A DNA stretch of 64,000 nt from Paenibacillus sp. GSMTC-2017. Lineage in GTDB: Bacteria; Bacillota; Bacilli; Paenibacillales; Paenibacillaceae. The stretch spans positions 6-64,005 of the forward strand of contig NZ_JAECMT010000005.1 of NCBI RefSeq assembly GCF_016019935.1. The letters are read 5' to 3'. The position numbers and the translations under genes are program-made. Shown piece by piece: positions 54,394 to 63,883 of the stretch. The notes under the pieces are model-generated. The model worked only from the letters and a program-made list of their open reading frames with translations, was not told the DNA's origin and did not search any database. Position 1 is the first letter of the stretch; every line of letters starts with the position of its first letter.

Positions 54394-55119
54394 ATGGCAA
54401 CGATAAGAGTAACGGTGTGGAATGAGTATCGACATGAACGACATAATGAACATGTAGCAAGCATCTATCCACAGGGGATACATCATGCAATCGGAAGTTA
54501 CCTCGGGACGCAGGACCGAATTGAAGTAAGGACGGCGACGCTCGATGAGCCGGAACATGGCCTAACGGATGACGTTTTAAATGGAACAGACGTATTGATT
54601 TGGTGGGGACACCTAGCTCATAACGAAGTTCGGGATGATATTGCAGAAAAGGTACGTTCTCGTGTTCTTGATGGTATGGGTCTTATCGTGCTCCATTCTG
54701 GTCATGCATCAAAATTGTTCGAGCGGTTGCTTGGTACGAAGACTGGTAATCTAAAGTGGCGGGATAATGGCGAGAAGGAACGTATTTGGGTCATTGAGCA
54801 TGGACATCCTATAGCAAATGGACTTGGCGATTACTTCGAAATTCCGAAGGAAGAAATGTATGGTGAGCGATTTGAGATACCAGCTCCTGATGAGTTAGTG
54901 TTCATCTCATGGTTCGAGGGCGGCGAAGTGTTCCGCAGCGGTTGTTGCTATCGGAGGGGGAAAGGGAAGTTGTTTTACTTCCGGCCAGGTCATGAAACGT
55001 TCCCAGTATATCATCAACCAGAGGTGCTTAAAGTAATAAGCAACGCAGTTTATTGGGCGGAACCGACGGTTGGAGCAACAACACGTGGTGGAAGAACGGA
55101 GCCGCTAGAAAACATTTGA
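54394..55119 (+). CDS. ThuA-like protein (trehalose utilization family)
   Basis: The 241-residue protein of the ThuA family (glutamine-amidotransferase-like fold) has the text [54 protein letters not shown] and [20 protein letters not shown]. ThuA proteins are linked to metabolism of 3-keto-disaccharides; the exact reaction varies. ATG 54394 follows AAGGAGAGA. It is monocistronic with a terminator at 55160. Confidence 0.9.
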   Translation: MATIRVTVWNEYRHERHNEHVASIYPQGIHHAIGSYLGTQDRIEVRTATLDEPEHGLTDDVLNGTDVLIWWGHLAHNEVRDDIAEKVRSRVLDGMGLIVLHSGHASKLFERLLGTKTGNLKWRDNGEKERIWVIEHGHPIANGLGDYFEIPKEEMYGERFEIPAPDELVFISWFEGGEVFRSGCCYRRGKGKLFYFRPGHETFPVYHQPEVLKVISNAVYWAEPTVGATTRGGRTEPLENI

Positions 55120-55159
55120 TATCAACAATGGATATACCTTTTGAGTTTCTCTGATAAGG

Positions 55160-55192
55160 GAGCATCTGGTTTATGACTGGGTGCTTTTTCTT
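55160..55192 (+). terminator. Rho-independent terminator
   Basis: AGCATCTGG pairs with CTGGGTGCT (with G-T pairs) and is followed by TTTTTCTTTT. Confidence 0.65.
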
Positions 55193-55249
55193 TTGTAAGG
55201 AGTATTTGAGAAGAACCATTTAATCGTGCTGTTGATAGTTAAAAAAGAA

Positions 55250-55296
55250 TTGACGTAAGTTTATATTGATTATATACTTAATTACAAATAGTAAGT
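55250..55296 (+). promoter_or_regulatory. catE promoter with overlapping inverted-repeat operator
   Basis: TTGACG (55250-55255), 17 bp and TATACT (55273-55278) form a good promoter. TTAC-AAATA-GTAA at 55282-55294, within the wider ACTTA...TAAGT repeat at 55276-55296, covers the -10 and start. It resembles the sites of MarR/DUF24 repressors of the YodB/CatR kind that control catE in Bacillus; the regulator is not in the window. Confidence 0.65.
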
Positions 55297-55324
55297 AACT
55301 TCATTAACGTAGAGGTGATCATCG

Positions 55325-56191
55325 ATGAGTAACAAGCTGCATCCGTCAACGAGGCTTGGTGAAGTGAAGCTGAAAGTAAGTAATCTAGATCGTTCTTTAA
55401 CCTTTTATCAAGAAGTAGTTGGCTTACGTGTATTGAGGCAAGACAATGGGATGGCTGAACTTACAGCCGATGGTGAAACCGTATTATTAGTACTTGAGGA
55501 AGTTCCGAACGCATTCATGGTGCCGAAACGATCATCCAGCGGTTTGTATCATTTTGCAATATTAGTGCCGACGAGGAAAGATCTTGGATTGTCGCTAAGA
55601 AGATTACTCGACAGTGGCATTCACATCGGGCAAGCTGATCATCTCGTTAGTGAAGCGTTATATATTTCTGATCCTGATGGCAATGGGATTGAAATCTACC
55701 GTGATCGACCACGTGCAGACTGGGAATATGATTCACAAGGTTTTGTGAAAATGGCTTCTGACCCTATCGATTGGGATGGCTTGCTGGATGAAGCTAAAGG
55801 AAGTGTTTGGCAAGGGTTATCTCCTGGTACTACAATTGGACATGTTCACTTCCATGTTGGTGATCTTCATAAGGCGAAACAGTTTTATTGCGATGTGTTA
55901 GGTTTCGACGTTGAAGCCGATCTTATGCGACAGATGGGTGCTCTTTTTGTTGGAGCGGGCAGGTATCATCATCATCTAGGTCTAAATCTATGGGCAGGTG
56001 TTGGTGCACCGCCAGTACCTTCTAATGGAACGGGAATTACCTATTTCACCATCGTAGTTCCGAACATGGAGGAGCTGGAGAAGACAGTTCAAGGCGTTAC
56101 TCAGGCAGGGTATGAAGTCGAACAAAGAACGGATGGATGGTTTGTGAAAGATCCGTCAGACATTTGGGTTAGATTAATAACTGAACAATAA
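55325..56191 (+). CDS. catE: Catechol-2,3-dioxygenase CatE-like (VOC family)
   Basis: The 288-residue protein is built of two vicinal-oxygen-chelate modules: GEVKLKVSNLDRSLTFYQEV with ISDPDGNGIEIYRDRP, then GHVHFHVGDLHKAKQFYCDV. Metal ligands expected in the second half are visible as His (GHVHFHV, HHHLGLNLW). In Bacillus, CatE opens the catechol ring and is induced by quinone stress. ATG 55325 follows AGAGGTGATC. Promoter and operator lie directly upstream. Confidence 0.9.
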   Translation: MSNKLHPSTRLGEVKLKVSNLDRSLTFYQEVVGLRVLRQDNGMAELTADGETVLLVLEEVPNAFMVPKRSSSGLYHFAILVPTRKDLGLSLRRLLDSGIHIGQADHLVSEALYISDPDGNGIEIYRDRPRADWEYDSQGFVKMASDPIDWDGLLDEAKGSVWQGLSPGTTIGHVHFHVGDLHKAKQFYCDVLGFDVEADLMRQMGALFVGAGRYHHHLGLNLWAGVGAPPVPSNGTGITYFTIVVPNMEELEKTVQGVTQAGYEVEQRTDGWFVKDPSDIWVRLITEQ

Positions 56192-56331
56192 TAAAGTAAT
56201 GATTCATATTAGAGTGAAACGATTGGAATTAGATTGATTAGAGCAAACTGTACAATGAACGTTTTGCCGTCATAGCTCGTTGGTGAAGAGAGATATACGA
56301 CATATAAATTGATAACTGTGGAGGGAATACT

Positions 56332-56946
56332 ATGGGAAACGTGACTACGAACAAAAACTTTTATGAGGCTGTTGAAGGAAGACGTTCAATTTATGCAATC
56401 AGCAATGAGGCAGTAGTATCCGAGGAACGTGTTCAAGAGGTTATTAATCATGCGGTTAAACATACACCATCTGCATTCAATTCACAAAGTGCGCGGGTAG
56501 TTGTATTATTTGGAGATCAACATAAGAAATTATGGAATTTAACGTCCGATACACTTAAAGCGATCGTTCCGGCTGAGCATTTCGGTGCTACTGCGGACAA
56601 AATGAATGCGTTCGGCGCAGGTTACGGTACGGTTCTTTTCTTTGAAGATCAGGCAGTTGTAGAAGGATTGCAGGAAAAGTTTGCTCTATACGCAGACAAC
56701 TTCCCAATTTGGTCGTCGCATTCAACGGGCATGTTACAATACGTCATTTGGACATCGCTAGAAGTTGAAGGTTTTGGTGCTACATTACAACACTACAATC
56801 CGTTGATTGACGATGCGGTAAGAGCAGAGTGGGAACTACCTGCAAGTTGGAAACTGATCGCACAGATGCCATTTGGCAATGTCGTTGCTCCAGCAGGTGA
56901 GAAGCAATTCAGTCCGCTTGATGAGCGTGTAAAATTTATTAAGTAA
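56332..56946 (+). CDS. Nitroreductase family oxidoreductase
   Basis: The 204-residue flavoprotein has the nitroreductase pattern: FYEAVEGRRSIYAISNEAVV, KHTPSAFNSQSARVVVLFGD for FMN binding, and WSSHSTGMLQYVIWTSLEVE. The shape is of the Frm2/HBN1-like group. It reduces nitro-aromatics or quinones with NAD(P)H. ATG 56332 follows GGAGGGAATACT. Proximity to catE suggests shared detoxification duty, but the 140-nt gap leaves separate transcription possible. Confidence 0.88.
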   Translation: MGNVTTNKNFYEAVEGRRSIYAISNEAVVSEERVQEVINHAVKHTPSAFNSQSARVVVLFGDQHKKLWNLTSDTLKAIVPAEHFGATADKMNAFGAGYGTVLFFEDQAVVEGLQEKFALYADNFPIWSSHSTGMLQYVIWTSLEVEGFGATLQHYNPLIDDAVRAEWELPASWKLIAQMPFGNVVAPAGEKQFSPLDERVKFIK

Positions 56947-56984
56947 TGAGATAAGTTTGTTTGCGAAAGTTGCAGACATTATTG

Positions 56985-57046
56985 AAGAAGCCCAGCAAGG
57001 ACAAACCCGGAAGTTTCATCCCGGGAGTCTAGCGGGGCTTCTTTTT
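56985..57046. terminator. Terminator between convergent genes
   Basis: AAGAAGCCC...GC pairs with GC..GGGCTTCTTTT around a structured interior that contains CCCGG-CCGGG. It lies between the nitroreductase and the convergent carboxypeptidase gene. Confidence 0.75.
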
Positions 57047-58067
57047 ATGGTCGGAAATATTGTGTAACCGTGCCTTTGCCATCCTGAGCTTCAACCTCTG
57101 CATACGCTCCATTGATGAACGTCATTTGTGGTGGGAGATGTCCACAATCGATATCGAATACGATCGGAACTTTCAGTTCCTCAGCTAACTCTTGATAAAC
57201 ATCATCAATGGTATAGCCATCAACAGGGTAGTTTGCCGAAGTTCTGGCGAATAGGAGTCCAGAACAGTTGTCGAACCAGCCGGCTAGCTTCATTTGCACC
57301 AAAAATCTGCGTAAATCAGTAGTCTTCGCATCGCTATTTTCTAAGTACCAAAGGATAGGCTCATTTTGAATGGTATGTTTTTGGAAAGTTCGCACATCTC
57401 CGTATGGAGTTCCGATCAAATGTCCGATTGTATCAATACATCCGCCAAGCAGCCGTCCACTTACTGTTACCTTCTTGTCACTATCAGAGAAGATCTTCCA
57501 AGAAGTAGGTTCATTAAAATGGAAAACATAAGGGGAAACACTCTCGAAATTCCACTCTTTCTGATAGTTTTGAGAAGAATGCTGAACAATAGATTGGCCT
57601 GATCCTGTAGATAGTACTGGTTTCCACATTGCTGTCGTTTCATCAGAGTATTCGCCGCGCAAATCAAACAGATTGGTACCGTGCGCAGTTGCTACTCCGG
57701 TTTTTAGCGTTACGGCGAGGAGCAGCGTACTTAAATCTGAATATCCCAAAATCCACTTTTCTTTAATCGCATCAAAGTCTATATGTTCAAGAACTTCAAT
57801 GAGAAACTCACCACCCCAAGGAGGAAAAATGAGATTGATGTTATCATCAGCAATCATATTATTCAGCTCAGCCGCCCGTATTAATGCTGGGGCTGACTTC
57901 GACTTATGCTGCGTCCAAACGGTTTCTCCGCATACGACGTTGAATCCAGACTGTTCCATGCGATTAATGGCTTGCTTCATCAAATCATGTAGATTGGAGT
58001 CAACTCCTGATGATGGTGCGGTTACACCAATCGTGTCGCCCTCTTTTAATAATGGATATCGAATCAT
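57045..58067 (-). CDS. LD-carboxypeptidase, S66 family (MccF-like)
   Basis: The 340-residue protein starts at ATG 58067 behind AGGGGGAAACGCA. S66 landmarks are VTAPSSGVDSNLHDL at the N-terminus, the nucleophile Ser in ILGYSDLSTLLLAV, Glu in ILWYLENSDAKTTDL and His in FDIDCGHLPPQMTF. The size and the long insert match the MccF group, which hydrolyses microcin C-type nucleotide peptides, rather than LdcA. A role in peptide-antibiotic detoxification or wall-peptide recycling follows from the family. Confidence 0.9.
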   Translation of the reverse strand: MIRYPLLKEGDTIGVTAPSSGVDSNLHDLMKQAINRMEQSGFNVVCGETVWTQHKSKSAPALIRAAELNNMIADDNINLIFPPWGGEFLIEVLEHIDFDAIKEKWILGYSDLSTLLLAVTLKTGVATAHGTNLFDLRGEYSDETTAMWKPVLSTGSGQSIVQHSSQNYQKEWNFESVSPYVFHFNEPTSWKIFSDSDKKVTVSGRLLGGCIDTIGHLIGTPYGDVRTFQKHTIQNEPILWYLENSDAKTTDLRRFLVQMKLAGWFDNCSGLLFARTSANYPVDGYTIDDVYQELAEELKVPIVFDIDCGHLPPQMTFINGAYAEVEAQDGKGTVTQYFRP

Positions 58068-58213
58068 TGCGTTTCCCCCTGAACAAGTTATTGTGTATTC
58101 AAATAAACGAACAGTACTACTCAATGTTAGTACTATTCGCAAAACCTTTCAATTGATATATTCATATCAACAGAAGCGGTACTGATATCCGCTAATCTCA
58201 AGAGGTGAACAGT

Positions 58214-58840
58214 ATGAGAAAGAACCTTACACAAAAGACAACACGAGATCGTTACATCTATGTCCTTCTTTCGGATACAGGAACTTTATTTTCTAAACTT
58301 ATAAAAGGCTTCACAGCCGCTCCATATAATCATGCCTCTCTCGTATTAGACGCAGATATGAACGAAATATATAGCTTCGGTCGTAAGCAGGCAAATAACC
58401 CACTCGACGCTGGATTTGTGAGGGAAGATGTTTATGAAGGAACGTATAGCCATTTTCCAAATACAAGATGCCTGTTGTTGCGTTATGAGGTGACACCAGA
58501 GGAACGGAAGGCTTTAAAAGCCGTGATCGGGAGATTTGATTGTAATAAAGAGCACTATTCATATAATTTAGTTGGATTGGTCGGAGTACTGCTAAATCGT
58601 GATTTGAAAATAAAAAATTCGTATTTCTGCTCACAATTTGTAGCTGAAGCGTTAAGAGAGGGTGGCATTAATGTATGGGATCGCCCATCCTCTCTTGTCA
58701 CTCCGAATGATTTTTTGAAAAATAATAAGTTTAAAGCGGTGTATGAAGGTTATTTATACGACTATCCAAAATTGGATGCATCACGTATTCATTACGCGAA
58801 TAGATACCAAACTCGTACTGAAGCTTTAAATGTTAATTGA
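58214..58840 (+). CDS. YiiX/NlpC-P60-like papain-fold protein
   Basis: The 208-residue protein starts at ATG 58214 after AGAGGTG. The permuted papain-type pattern has His in APYNHASLVLDADMNEIYSF and Cys in SYFCSQFVAEALREGG, typical of YiiX/YebB-like enzymes. There is no signal peptide. It likely hydrolyses an amide or ester in lipids or peptides; the substrate is unknown. Its 3' end overlaps the convergent SIMPL gene by 49 nt. Confidence 0.85.
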   Translation: MRKNLTQKTTRDRYIYVLLSDTGTLFSKLIKGFTAAPYNHASLVLDADMNEIYSFGRKQANNPLDAGFVREDVYEGTYSHFPNTRCLLLRYEVTPEERKALKAVIGRFDCNKEHYSYNLVGLVGVLLNRDLKIKNSYFCSQFVAEALREGGINVWDRPSSLVTPNDFLKNNKFKAVYEGYLYDYPKLDASRIHYANRYQTRTEALNVN

Positions 58841-59457
58841 CCCGGTGCAATAGGTGTAGAAGCGCTATCCATCGCCATTGCCGCCTTGAAATGGACGGGC
58901 TCTGCACCTTGTGAAAGCTCCTTTACGTCACAAGGAATAGCTGACAGGGCAACACCTAACGCATCAGCAATAGTTGTTGCTTTCTCGCCTGCATGTCGAA
59001 CCGCTGCCGTTAATGCCTGCTGCTCCGCGATTGCCGAATGTGAGGATGCGAAGGAAATATTCGTAATCGAATTAGCTCCGCTTTCTACTGCCGCATCTAT
59101 GACAGCACCTGCTCCTTCGACCCCGTTCAAATGAATCTGGAGCAGGTGTGTAACTTTATACCCTCTGAAAACTTGGCGACCAGAATCATAGTCATATTGT
59201 GGTTCTATGTCATAAGTTACTGTTTGTATCTGTTCACGGGGGATGCCAAGACCCGTTAAAGCTTCAATTACTCCTGTAATAATGGCACTGTTTTCACTTT
59301 GAATTGCTTTAACATCTTTTCCTTCCTTTACAGCACCAAGCGTAATGAGTGTGCGGTCTGGAGCAACGGAAACCACCCCCTCACCAACAACTTCTATTTT
59401 CATATCGCATGTAGATTCGCTATTTGTCCCTTGATTTTTAGCTGCAGAATGTAACAT
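58792..59457 (-). CDS. SIMPL-domain (DUF541) protein
   Basis: The 221-residue protein starts at ATG 59457, with GGGAG at the right distance; the in-frame ATG 59466 abuts that site, and the longer frame to 59535 is less likely. The SIMPL domain spans from IEVVGEGVVSVAPDRTLITL through ITNISFASSHSAIAEQQALT. Family members are linked to oxidative-stress defence (YggE) and outer-surface structures. No signal peptide is obvious. Convergent overlap with the papain-fold gene means their transcripts are antisense at the ends. Confidence 0.88.
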   Translation of the reverse strand: MLHSAAKNQGTNSESTCDMKIEVVGEGVVSVAPDRTLITLGAVKEGKDVKAIQSENSAIITGVIEALTGLGIPREQIQTVTYDIEPQYDYDSGRQVFRGYKVTHLLQIHLNGVEGAGAVIDAAVESGANSITNISFASSHSAIAEQQALTAAVRHAGEKATTIADALGVALSAIPCDVKELSQGAEPVHFKAAMAMDSASTPIAPGQLTFKASVRVWYLFA

Positions 59458-59694
59458 ATTTATCATTCTCCCTTCATGTCGATTAACGTTTCTATTCTTA
59501 AGTATGGAGGAAAAAGAGATCTCATTCAACTTCATATGATGCCTCCGAAAGATATAGCTTGACCATCACGACCTAAGTCTAGTTAAAGATAGGGCTAGAG
59601 AAGAGGTGATATTCCATCCCGAAGACTGTCACGTACAAGCACTGTTTTTTCATACAATTAGTGGTAATTAGTGTGTGAAGGAGTCGTGAATGAG

Positions 59695-60621
59695 ATGGCA
59701 AAAGTGACGAATGGAGCAGATATAAAGGGGCAAGAAGCGGAAATAGAAAAAGCGGGAGAAAAAGCTACTTGGTTTAGCGGAGAAAAATGGTTAGTAATAA
59801 CGGGGGTATTAGGATTTGTTCTGGCACTTGTATGTGGAATCGCTGCGCTTATATATGGAACTGATGTGAAACCAGGCTCGGGACTTCTGAGAGCAGCTTC
59901 ATTTAATGCAGCGCTCGGTATCTTTTTGGTATCGACGGCAGCTATTATCCCATTTTCCGGAATTGGCCGCAAGGGAAGGACATTTTTTCGATGGTCGTAT
60001 ATCTTATCTGCTCTTTATTCTTACTTCGCAGAAACGGTGCAGCATTGGCGTGGTGTTAACCCTAGATTTGTAGAGGATGGCTCAACGTTTGATATAGTCA
60101 TTGGAAATTTATTTGGTTTTGTTGCAATGCTGCTTGCCGTTTTTTATTTGGTATTAACGATTCAATTTTTTCGTCAGCGTGCTTATCGAGCATATCCTGA
60201 GTTTGTTATTGGAATTAGATACGCGATGATTGCTGTATTGCTTTCTTTTGCAGGCGGGTTCGTGATTGTGGCTAATGGCGGAAGGTTTATTGGACTTGAG
60301 GGCAACTTGATATGGATGCATGGTTTAGGTTTTCACGCACTTCAAGTGTTGCCGTTTATCGCTTGGCTGACACTTGGATCCGTGCTGACGAAGAGGATCA
60401 AACATTCGTTGATCCACATCTCTGGTATTACCTTCATAGGTGGGTTAGTTGCAATTGGCGGGCAGACGCTACTCGGTCAACCTTTAATCGAATGGTCGCT
60501 ACTCCCTCTTACAGCAATTGCATGTTTTCTCGTTGTAACCGCAGCCGGTGCACGATTGTTGTATGATAAATTATTTGGTTTCAGTGGTACCTATGCTAAA
60601 GATAAGAAGACAAACGCGTAA
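59695..60621 (+). CDS. Hypothetical multi-spanning membrane protein
   Basis: The 308-residue protein starts at ATG 59695 after GAAGGAG. After a soluble N-terminal ~25 residues there are about eight membrane helices. Conserved-looking polar positions within helices include YSYFAETVQHWRGVNPRF and GNLIWMHGLGFHALQVLPFI, the latter with histidines that could bind haem or metal. I do not recognise the family. It is followed by chrA after a ~110-nt gap. Confidence 0.75.
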   Translation: MAKVTNGADIKGQEAEIEKAGEKATWFSGEKWLVITGVLGFVLALVCGIAALIYGTDVKPGSGLLRAASFNAALGIFLVSTAAIIPFSGIGRKGRTFFRWSYILSALYSYFAETVQHWRGVNPRFVEDGSTFDIVIGNLFGFVAMLLAVFYLVLTIQFFRQRAYRAYPEFVIGIRYAMIAVLLSFAGGFVIVANGGRFIGLEGNLIWMHGLGFHALQVLPFIAWLTLGSVLTKRIKHSLIHISGITFIGGLVAIGGQTLLGQPLIEWSLLPLTAIACFLVVTAAGARLLYDKLFGFSGTYAKDKKTNA

Positions 60622-60731
60622 TACCATTTTCATAAAACAGTATATAAGTATGTTCTATTGTCCATTAAATCTATGCGCTATAATGTTTGTAATAGTGATG
60701 AGTAGGTTTCGGATAATAGGAGTAGTGACAT

Positions 60732-61994
60732 ATGAATAGTGAAGGACAGAGAAAAGGTAAGATCATGCGATTGTTAGAGATCTTATTCGTATCGACCAAA
60801 CTGGGATTGACCGCATTCGGAGGTCCTGTTGCTCATCTTGGTTACTATCATGAGGAATATGTGAAACGACGCAAGTGGCTTGATGAACGAACGTATGCTG
60901 ATTTAGTAGCATTATGCCACTTCCTTCCTGGTCCTGCTAGCAGTCAGGTAGGAATGGGGATTGGCATTATGAGGGGAGGCCTGCTTGGAGGTCTCTTTTC
61001 CTTTATCGGGTTCACGATGCCATCTGCAATTGCTTTGACATTGTTTGCATTTCTTTCGAAAAGTATGGACTTAGGACAGTCTGGTTGGTTGCATGGACTT
61101 AAATTAGTAGCTGTCGCTATAGTTGCACAAGCAATATGGGGAATGGGGCAAAAGCTTGCGCCAGATCGAGCAAGAGTGACGATAGTAGCTCTTGCAGCAA
61201 CATTTGCATTATTATGGCCAACGACACTAAGTCAAGTTGCTATTATCGTAGCTTCGGGGCTTGGTGGCTTGTGGTTGTATAGGCAGCGGGAGTTCCACGC
61301 CAATACTGAAATGGTTGTTACAGGGCCAGCAATAGAGAAGCAGGCAGGAACTAATCTAAAAACAGTAGAGAAGAAAGTGACGATAGCTAAATGGACTGCT
61401 ATATTGTTTTTGGTGACCTTTGTTAGTTTGCTGTTTTTACTTCCGCTTATAAGAGAAGCAGGAATAACAAGTTATACGTTGTCCTTGTTCGATAGTTTTT
61501 ATCGTGCAGGCTCGCTTGTTTTTGGCGGCGGGCATGTGGTGTTACCACTGCTAGAGCGTGAAGTTATTCCGAATGGATGGGTAAGTGAAGAACAATTTCT
61601 TTCGGGGTATGGTGCTACTCAAGCGGTACCTGGCCCACTGTTTACTTTCGCCGTCTATTTAGGAGCAATTTCAGGTGGCTGGTGGGGGGCTGTTATTGCT
61701 CTCATTGCTATCTTTCTGCCAGCATTTTTGTTAATTGCAGGCACGTTACCGTTTTGGAATACATTACGAAACATGCCGAGAGTACAGCGAGCGCTTTTAG
61801 GTGTGAACGCAGCGATTGTAGGCATTTTGGTGGCAGCTTTCTACGACCCCATTTGGACGAGCGCGGTCTTAACGCCACAAGACTTTGTATGTGCGATGTT
61901 TTTGTTCGTAATGTTAGCTTTTTGGAAACTCCCGCCATGGATCGTTGTAGTAGCAGGAGCTGTTATAGGACAATTAATTAGCTGGTTAGTATAG
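60732..61994 (+). CDS. chrA: Chromate transporter ChrA, long form
   Basis: The 420-residue protein has two homologous CHR domains. The first has TKLGLTAFGGPVAHLGYYHE and FLPGPASSQVGMGIG; the second has FYRAGSLVFGGGHVVLPLLE and GATQAVPGPLFTFAVYLG. ChrA exports chromate by proton antiport. ATG 60732 follows TAGGAGTAGTGACAT; ATG 60765 is an alternative. No chromate-responsive regulator is adjacent. Confidence 0.94.
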   Translation: MNSEGQRKGKIMRLLEILFVSTKLGLTAFGGPVAHLGYYHEEYVKRRKWLDERTYADLVALCHFLPGPASSQVGMGIGIMRGGLLGGLFSFIGFTMPSAIALTLFAFLSKSMDLGQSGWLHGLKLVAVAIVAQAIWGMGQKLAPDRARVTIVALAATFALLWPTTLSQVAIIVASGLGGLWLYRQREFHANTEMVVTGPAIEKQAGTNLKTVEKKVTIAKWTAILFLVTFVSLLFLLPLIREAGITSYTLSLFDSFYRAGSLVFGGGHVVLPLLEREVIPNGWVSEEQFLSGYGATQAVPGPLFTFAVYLGAISGGWWGAVIALIAIFLPAFLLIAGTLPFWNTLRNMPRVQRALLGVNAAIVGILVAAFYDPIWTSAVLTPQDFVCAMFLFVMLAFWKLPPWIVVVAGAVIGQLISWLV

Positions 61995-62084
61995 TTTTTA
62001 ATAGATTAGTACCATGAGTAAGCGCTAATTCACACCCCCAGTTTAGAGAAATTGGGGGCGCTGTCTCATCAATGATAAGTTGAG

Positions 62085-63377
62085 TTAATGAATAAGCAAT
62101 AACCAAATATAAAGCCCGAGCAACGTAATAAACAGAACAGGCAACGTTAAAACGATACCAACCTTAAAGTAGTAACCCCATGTAATACGGACACCTTTTT
62201 TAGCTAAAATATGTAACCATAGCAAAGTAGCTAAAGATCCGATAGGTGTTATCTTCGGCCCAAGATCTGAGCCTATTACGTTAGCGTATATGAGCGCTTC
62301 TTTGAGCGCACCTTGAGCAGAGACACCGTCGATAGCAAGTGCGCCGATCAAAACGGTTGGCAAGTTGTTCATAAAGGATGACAAAATAGCAGCGATAAAG
62401 CCCGTACACATCGTAGCAACAAACAGTCCTTGATCGACTGCCCACTGCAATACGAGCCCGAGTTGATCGGTTAATCCAACATTGCGTAAACCATATACGA
62501 CAACATACATGCCGATAGAGAAAATAACGATAGACCAAGGTGCGTTTACGATAATTTCACGAGGTTTAATGGCTGGACTTCTACGAGACGCGATAAGCAT
62601 TGTGATCGCTGCAACGCCAATAATAAACGATAATGGAATTGCAATTGTTTCGCTAAATAGATAAGCGATTAGTAGGGCAGCTAATACATACCAAGACAGC
62701 TTGAACAACCGCTCATCCTTAATGGCTTCACGCGGTTTTTTAAGCTGCGTTATGTCATAGTTTTGTGGTATGCTTTTGCGAAAAACAATGTAGAGAACAA
62801 GTAAGCTTGAGCCAATTGCGAATAAATTAGGTACGAACATACGACTAGCATATTCGGCAAAACCGATATGAAAGAAATCCGCGGAAACGATGTTTACTAG
62901 ATTGCTTATAATAAAAGGTAGTGAAGCAGTGTCAGATATGAAGCCGCTTGCCATCAAAAAGGGCAATATCATCCTTTCATCGAACTTTAAAGCTCTGACC
63001 ATTGCTAATACGATTGGTGTCAAAATTAATGCAGCACCATCATTTGCGAAAAAGGCGGACACCGCTGCCCCTAATAGAACGACATAGATGAACATGCGTT
63101 TGCCGTCACCTTTTGCAAATCGTGCCATATGTAGTGCTGACCATTCGAAAAATCCGATCTCGTCGAGAACTAATGAAATGATCATAATGGCTACTAGTGC
63201 TAGCGTAGCATTCCAGACGATGGCAGTAACATCCCACACATCTTGTAAGGTGACTACTCCTAAAAGCAGTGCTAATACAGCACCGCCAGTTGCAGAATAA
63301 CCGATATTCAAACCTCTGGGCTGCCAAATTACAAATACGATTGTTACGATAAATAATAAACACGCTAATATTAGCAT
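62085..63377 (-). CDS. arsB: Arsenite efflux pump ArsB-like
   Basis: The 430-residue transporter of the ArsB/ArsP ion-transporter superfamily equals ArsB in length. It has about twelve helices and features such as [40 protein letters not shown] and [17 protein letters not shown] with [19 protein letters not shown]. It extrudes arsenite using the membrane potential. Neither arsR nor arsC is nearby, so regulation is unclear. It converges with chrA. Confidence 0.9.
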   Translation of the reverse strand: MLILACLLFIVTIVFVIWQPRGLNIGYSATGGAVLALLLGVVTLQDVWDVTAIVWNATLALVAIMIISLVLDEIGFFEWSALHMARFAKGDGKRMFIYVVLLGAAVSAFFANDGAALILTPIVLAMVRALKFDERMILPFLMASGFISDTASLPFIISNLVNIVSADFFHIGFAEYASRMFVPNLFAIGSSLLVLYIVFRKSIPQNYDITQLKKPREAIKDERLFKLSWYVLAALLIAYLFSETIAIPLSFIIGVAAITMLIASRRSPAIKPREIIVNAPWSIVIFSIGMYVVVYGLRNVGLTDQLGLVLQWAVDQGLFVATMCTGFIAAILSSFMNNLPTVLIGALAIDGVSAQGALKEALIYANVIGSDLGPKITPIGSLATLLWLHILAKKGVRITWGYYFKVGIVLTLPVLFITLLGLYIWLLLIH

Positions 63378-63516
63378 CGATGATGCCCCCTATATATCTA
63401 TAGAATTAATTATATTAATAATTATTTAATTAAGGCAATAATGAAATTACGTATATATCAAGCGTTTAAAGAAACAATAATAGTGTGAGAATAGCTTAGG
63501 GAAAGGAGCACAATCG

Positions 63517-63690
63517 ATGGACTTTACACTTGGCGCAGAAGAGGTTGTTCGCCGCATTAAACAACTGCAATCGAGTGGAAGCTCGATTAGCAAAAAGCAA
63601 GTGAAGCAGAACGATCCAGAGCTAATGCGGAATGCGCTTTTTTATTTTCCTAGCTGGGAGCATGCTATAAAAAACGCGGATCAGATTTAA
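63517..63690 (+). CDS. Small protein of 57 aa resembling a single HNH-associated repeat
   Basis: ATG 63517 follows GGGAAAGGAGCA. The 57-residue product (GAEEVVRRIKQLQSSGSSIS, then KKQVKQNDPELMRNALFYFP, SWEHAIKNADQI) has the pattern of the ~50-residue repeat found beside HNH/homing endonuclease domains: helix, RK.NP..Y, aromatic-F-x-S/G-W-xx-A. Here it stands alone, with a terminator behind it. It may bind DNA; function is unknown. Confidence 0.6.
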   Translation: MDFTLGAEEVVRRIKQLQSSGSSISKKQVKQNDPELMRNALFYFPSWEHAIKNADQI

Positions 63691-63726
63691 ATCGTCCGAT
63701 ACATAAAAATGTTTGATTAAATTAAC

Positions 63727-63770
63727 CATGTTCAGCAGAGCTTATAAGACATGCTGAGCATGTTTTTTTT
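63727..63770 (+). terminator. Rho-independent terminator
   Basis: CATGTTCAGCA pairs with TGCTGAGCATG (one G-T pair), followed by eight T residues. Confidence 0.85.
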
Positions 63771-63883
63771 CGTTAATTAGTGATGCAAAGTCATAAAGAG
63801 CAATCGATAAGAAACGATACATCATTAAAACTGCTAGAATAGAGACAAGCATACCAAATCATTGGATGGAAGGAAGATGGTAC

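Noticed and set aside
57673..58185. 170-codon forward frame opposite the LD-carboxypeptidase gene
   Set aside because: It is antisense to a gene with clear S66 catalytic motifs, and its translation has no family features.
62034..62066. CCCCCAGTTT/AATTGGGGG hairpin after chrA
   Set aside because: It could form a stem but has no T-run on either side, so I did not call it a terminator.
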